Below are positions 63,784-64,000 of a stretch of 64,000 nucleotides of DNA, in pieces. Numbering within the stretch: position 1 is the first letter of the stretch; each line of letters opens with the position of its first letter. Location: positions 124,001 to 188,000 of the forward strand of contig JAVBVS010000016.1 in NCBI GenBank assembly GCA_036677805.1, written 5' to 3'. This DNA is from SIG78 sp036677805 (lineage in GTDB: Bacteria > Verrucomicrobiota > Lentisphaeria > Victivallales > Victivallaceae). The notes under the pieces are model-generated. The model did no database searches. It was given only the letters and a program-made list of their open reading frames with translations, and was not told the DNA's origin. Made by a program: the position numbers and the translations under genes.

Positions 63784-64000
63784 TCAGGCGCTCTCGCGCT
63801 TCACCAGGCGGCATTTGCTGACGCAATGCTGAACCGGCAAGACCGCGCCGTCGATCCGGGCCAGCAGGATTTCCACCATTTTGCGAGCCCGCCACTGCTG
63901 ATCATAGTCGATGGTGGTCAAGCTCGGATTGCTGTACCGGCCCATCTTGATATTGTCGAACCCGACCACCGCAATATCTTTTCCGGGACGCAGTCCATGA
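63784..64000 (-). CDS. LacI-type sugar-responsive regulator, C-terminal fragment (cut by right edge)
   Basis: Only the last ~71 residues are in the window. HGLRPGKDIAVVGFDNIKMG, YSNPSLTTIDYDQQWRARKM and VEILLARIDG are the standard C-terminal sensor-domain signature of the LacI family or of GntR-LacI hybrids (AVVGFDN, then PSLTTI). The DNA-binding part lies beyond the edge, so which of the two it is cannot be said. It is upstream of and on the same strand as the pseudopilin and giant enzyme genes, with a 100-bp gap, and is their probable local regulator. Confidence 0.88.
   Translation of the reverse strand, partial: HGLRPGKDIAVVGFDNIKMGRYSNPSLTTIDYDQQWRARKMVEILLARIDGAVLPVQHCVSKCRLVKRESA

Noticed and set aside
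1..64000. CRISPR arrays, insertion sequences, integrases, rRNA or tRNA genes
   Set aside because: No regularly spaced repeats, transposase or integrase motifs, terminal inverted repeats or stable-RNA sequences were seen on reading both strands.

Overview
The window looks like chromosomal DNA of a Gram-negative bacterium of the PVC group, most likely Lentisphaerota (Victivallis-like). This is an inference from gene content, not a database match. It rests on three secreted proteins with the near-identical prepilin start FTLIELLVVIAIIAILAAM, GntR/LacI-type sugar regulators next to very large secreted carbohydrate-active proteins, a complete Kdo (LPS core) gene set, and GC-rich coding sequence with short AT-rich promoters. 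Recognisable promoters share a style: TTGxxx, 16-18 bp, then TATATT or a close relative. No rRNA, tRNA, CRISPR, phage or transposase genes were seen; every gene found is a CDS.

Layout. 1-8.3 kb: a cut-off membrane protein, a secreted protein, a radical SAM enzyme, a WecA/MraY-type sugar-phosphate transferase, a D-aminoacylase-like amidohydrolase, a degenerate kinase, a YycJ-type hydrolase and rpoN. 8.3-15.6 kb: two TIM-barrel hydrolases, then a leftward envelope operon (161-aa membrane protein, kdsB, kdsA, kdsC, 865-aa LptA/OstA-like protein), and a lone 40-aa lysine-rich protein. 15.7-22.8 kb: gltA and an AraC-controlled catabolic cluster. 22.9-28.9 kb: a methyltransferase and an operon GntR regulator - pseudopilin - 1,002-aa secreted protein. 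28.9-37.2 kb: metal homeostasis (Rrf2, CsoR plus P-type ATPase, EFR1 ferredoxin, DtxR, FeoAB). 37.3-46.1 kb: a DUF1275 protein, a LarA-type nickel-pincer enzyme, and a four-gene operon DUF2162 - ExbB-like - DUF2149 - exported CobN-like protein, followed by another pseudopilin. 46.1-50 kb: Gfo/Idh oxidoreductase, GntR regulator and alpha-L-fucosidase. 50-57.3 kb: a sulfonate-type ABC operon carrying LarE, divergent from a reverse transsulfuration gene pair. 57.3-64 kb: a nucleobase deaminase and a second regulator - pseudopilin - giant secreted protein module, whose regulator runs off the right edge.

Most notable is the 39.4-46.1 kb block. The CobN-like protein carries a signal peptide and a C-terminal membrane anchor and is encoded with an ExbB/ExbD-like proton-channel pair. 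That is the HmuS-T-U-V composition of Bacteroidetes haem-iron loci, but without HmuY or HmuR. A 27-bp operator-like element (TTATTACG-N11-CGTAATAA) lies at this operon's promoter, and close relatives lie at the promoters of the divergent LarA-type gene and the downstream pseudopilin gene, which suggests one regulon. The two regulator - pseudopilin - giant enzyme modules look like polysaccharide-utilisation units in which a pseudopilin takes the usual place of a SusC/D pair.
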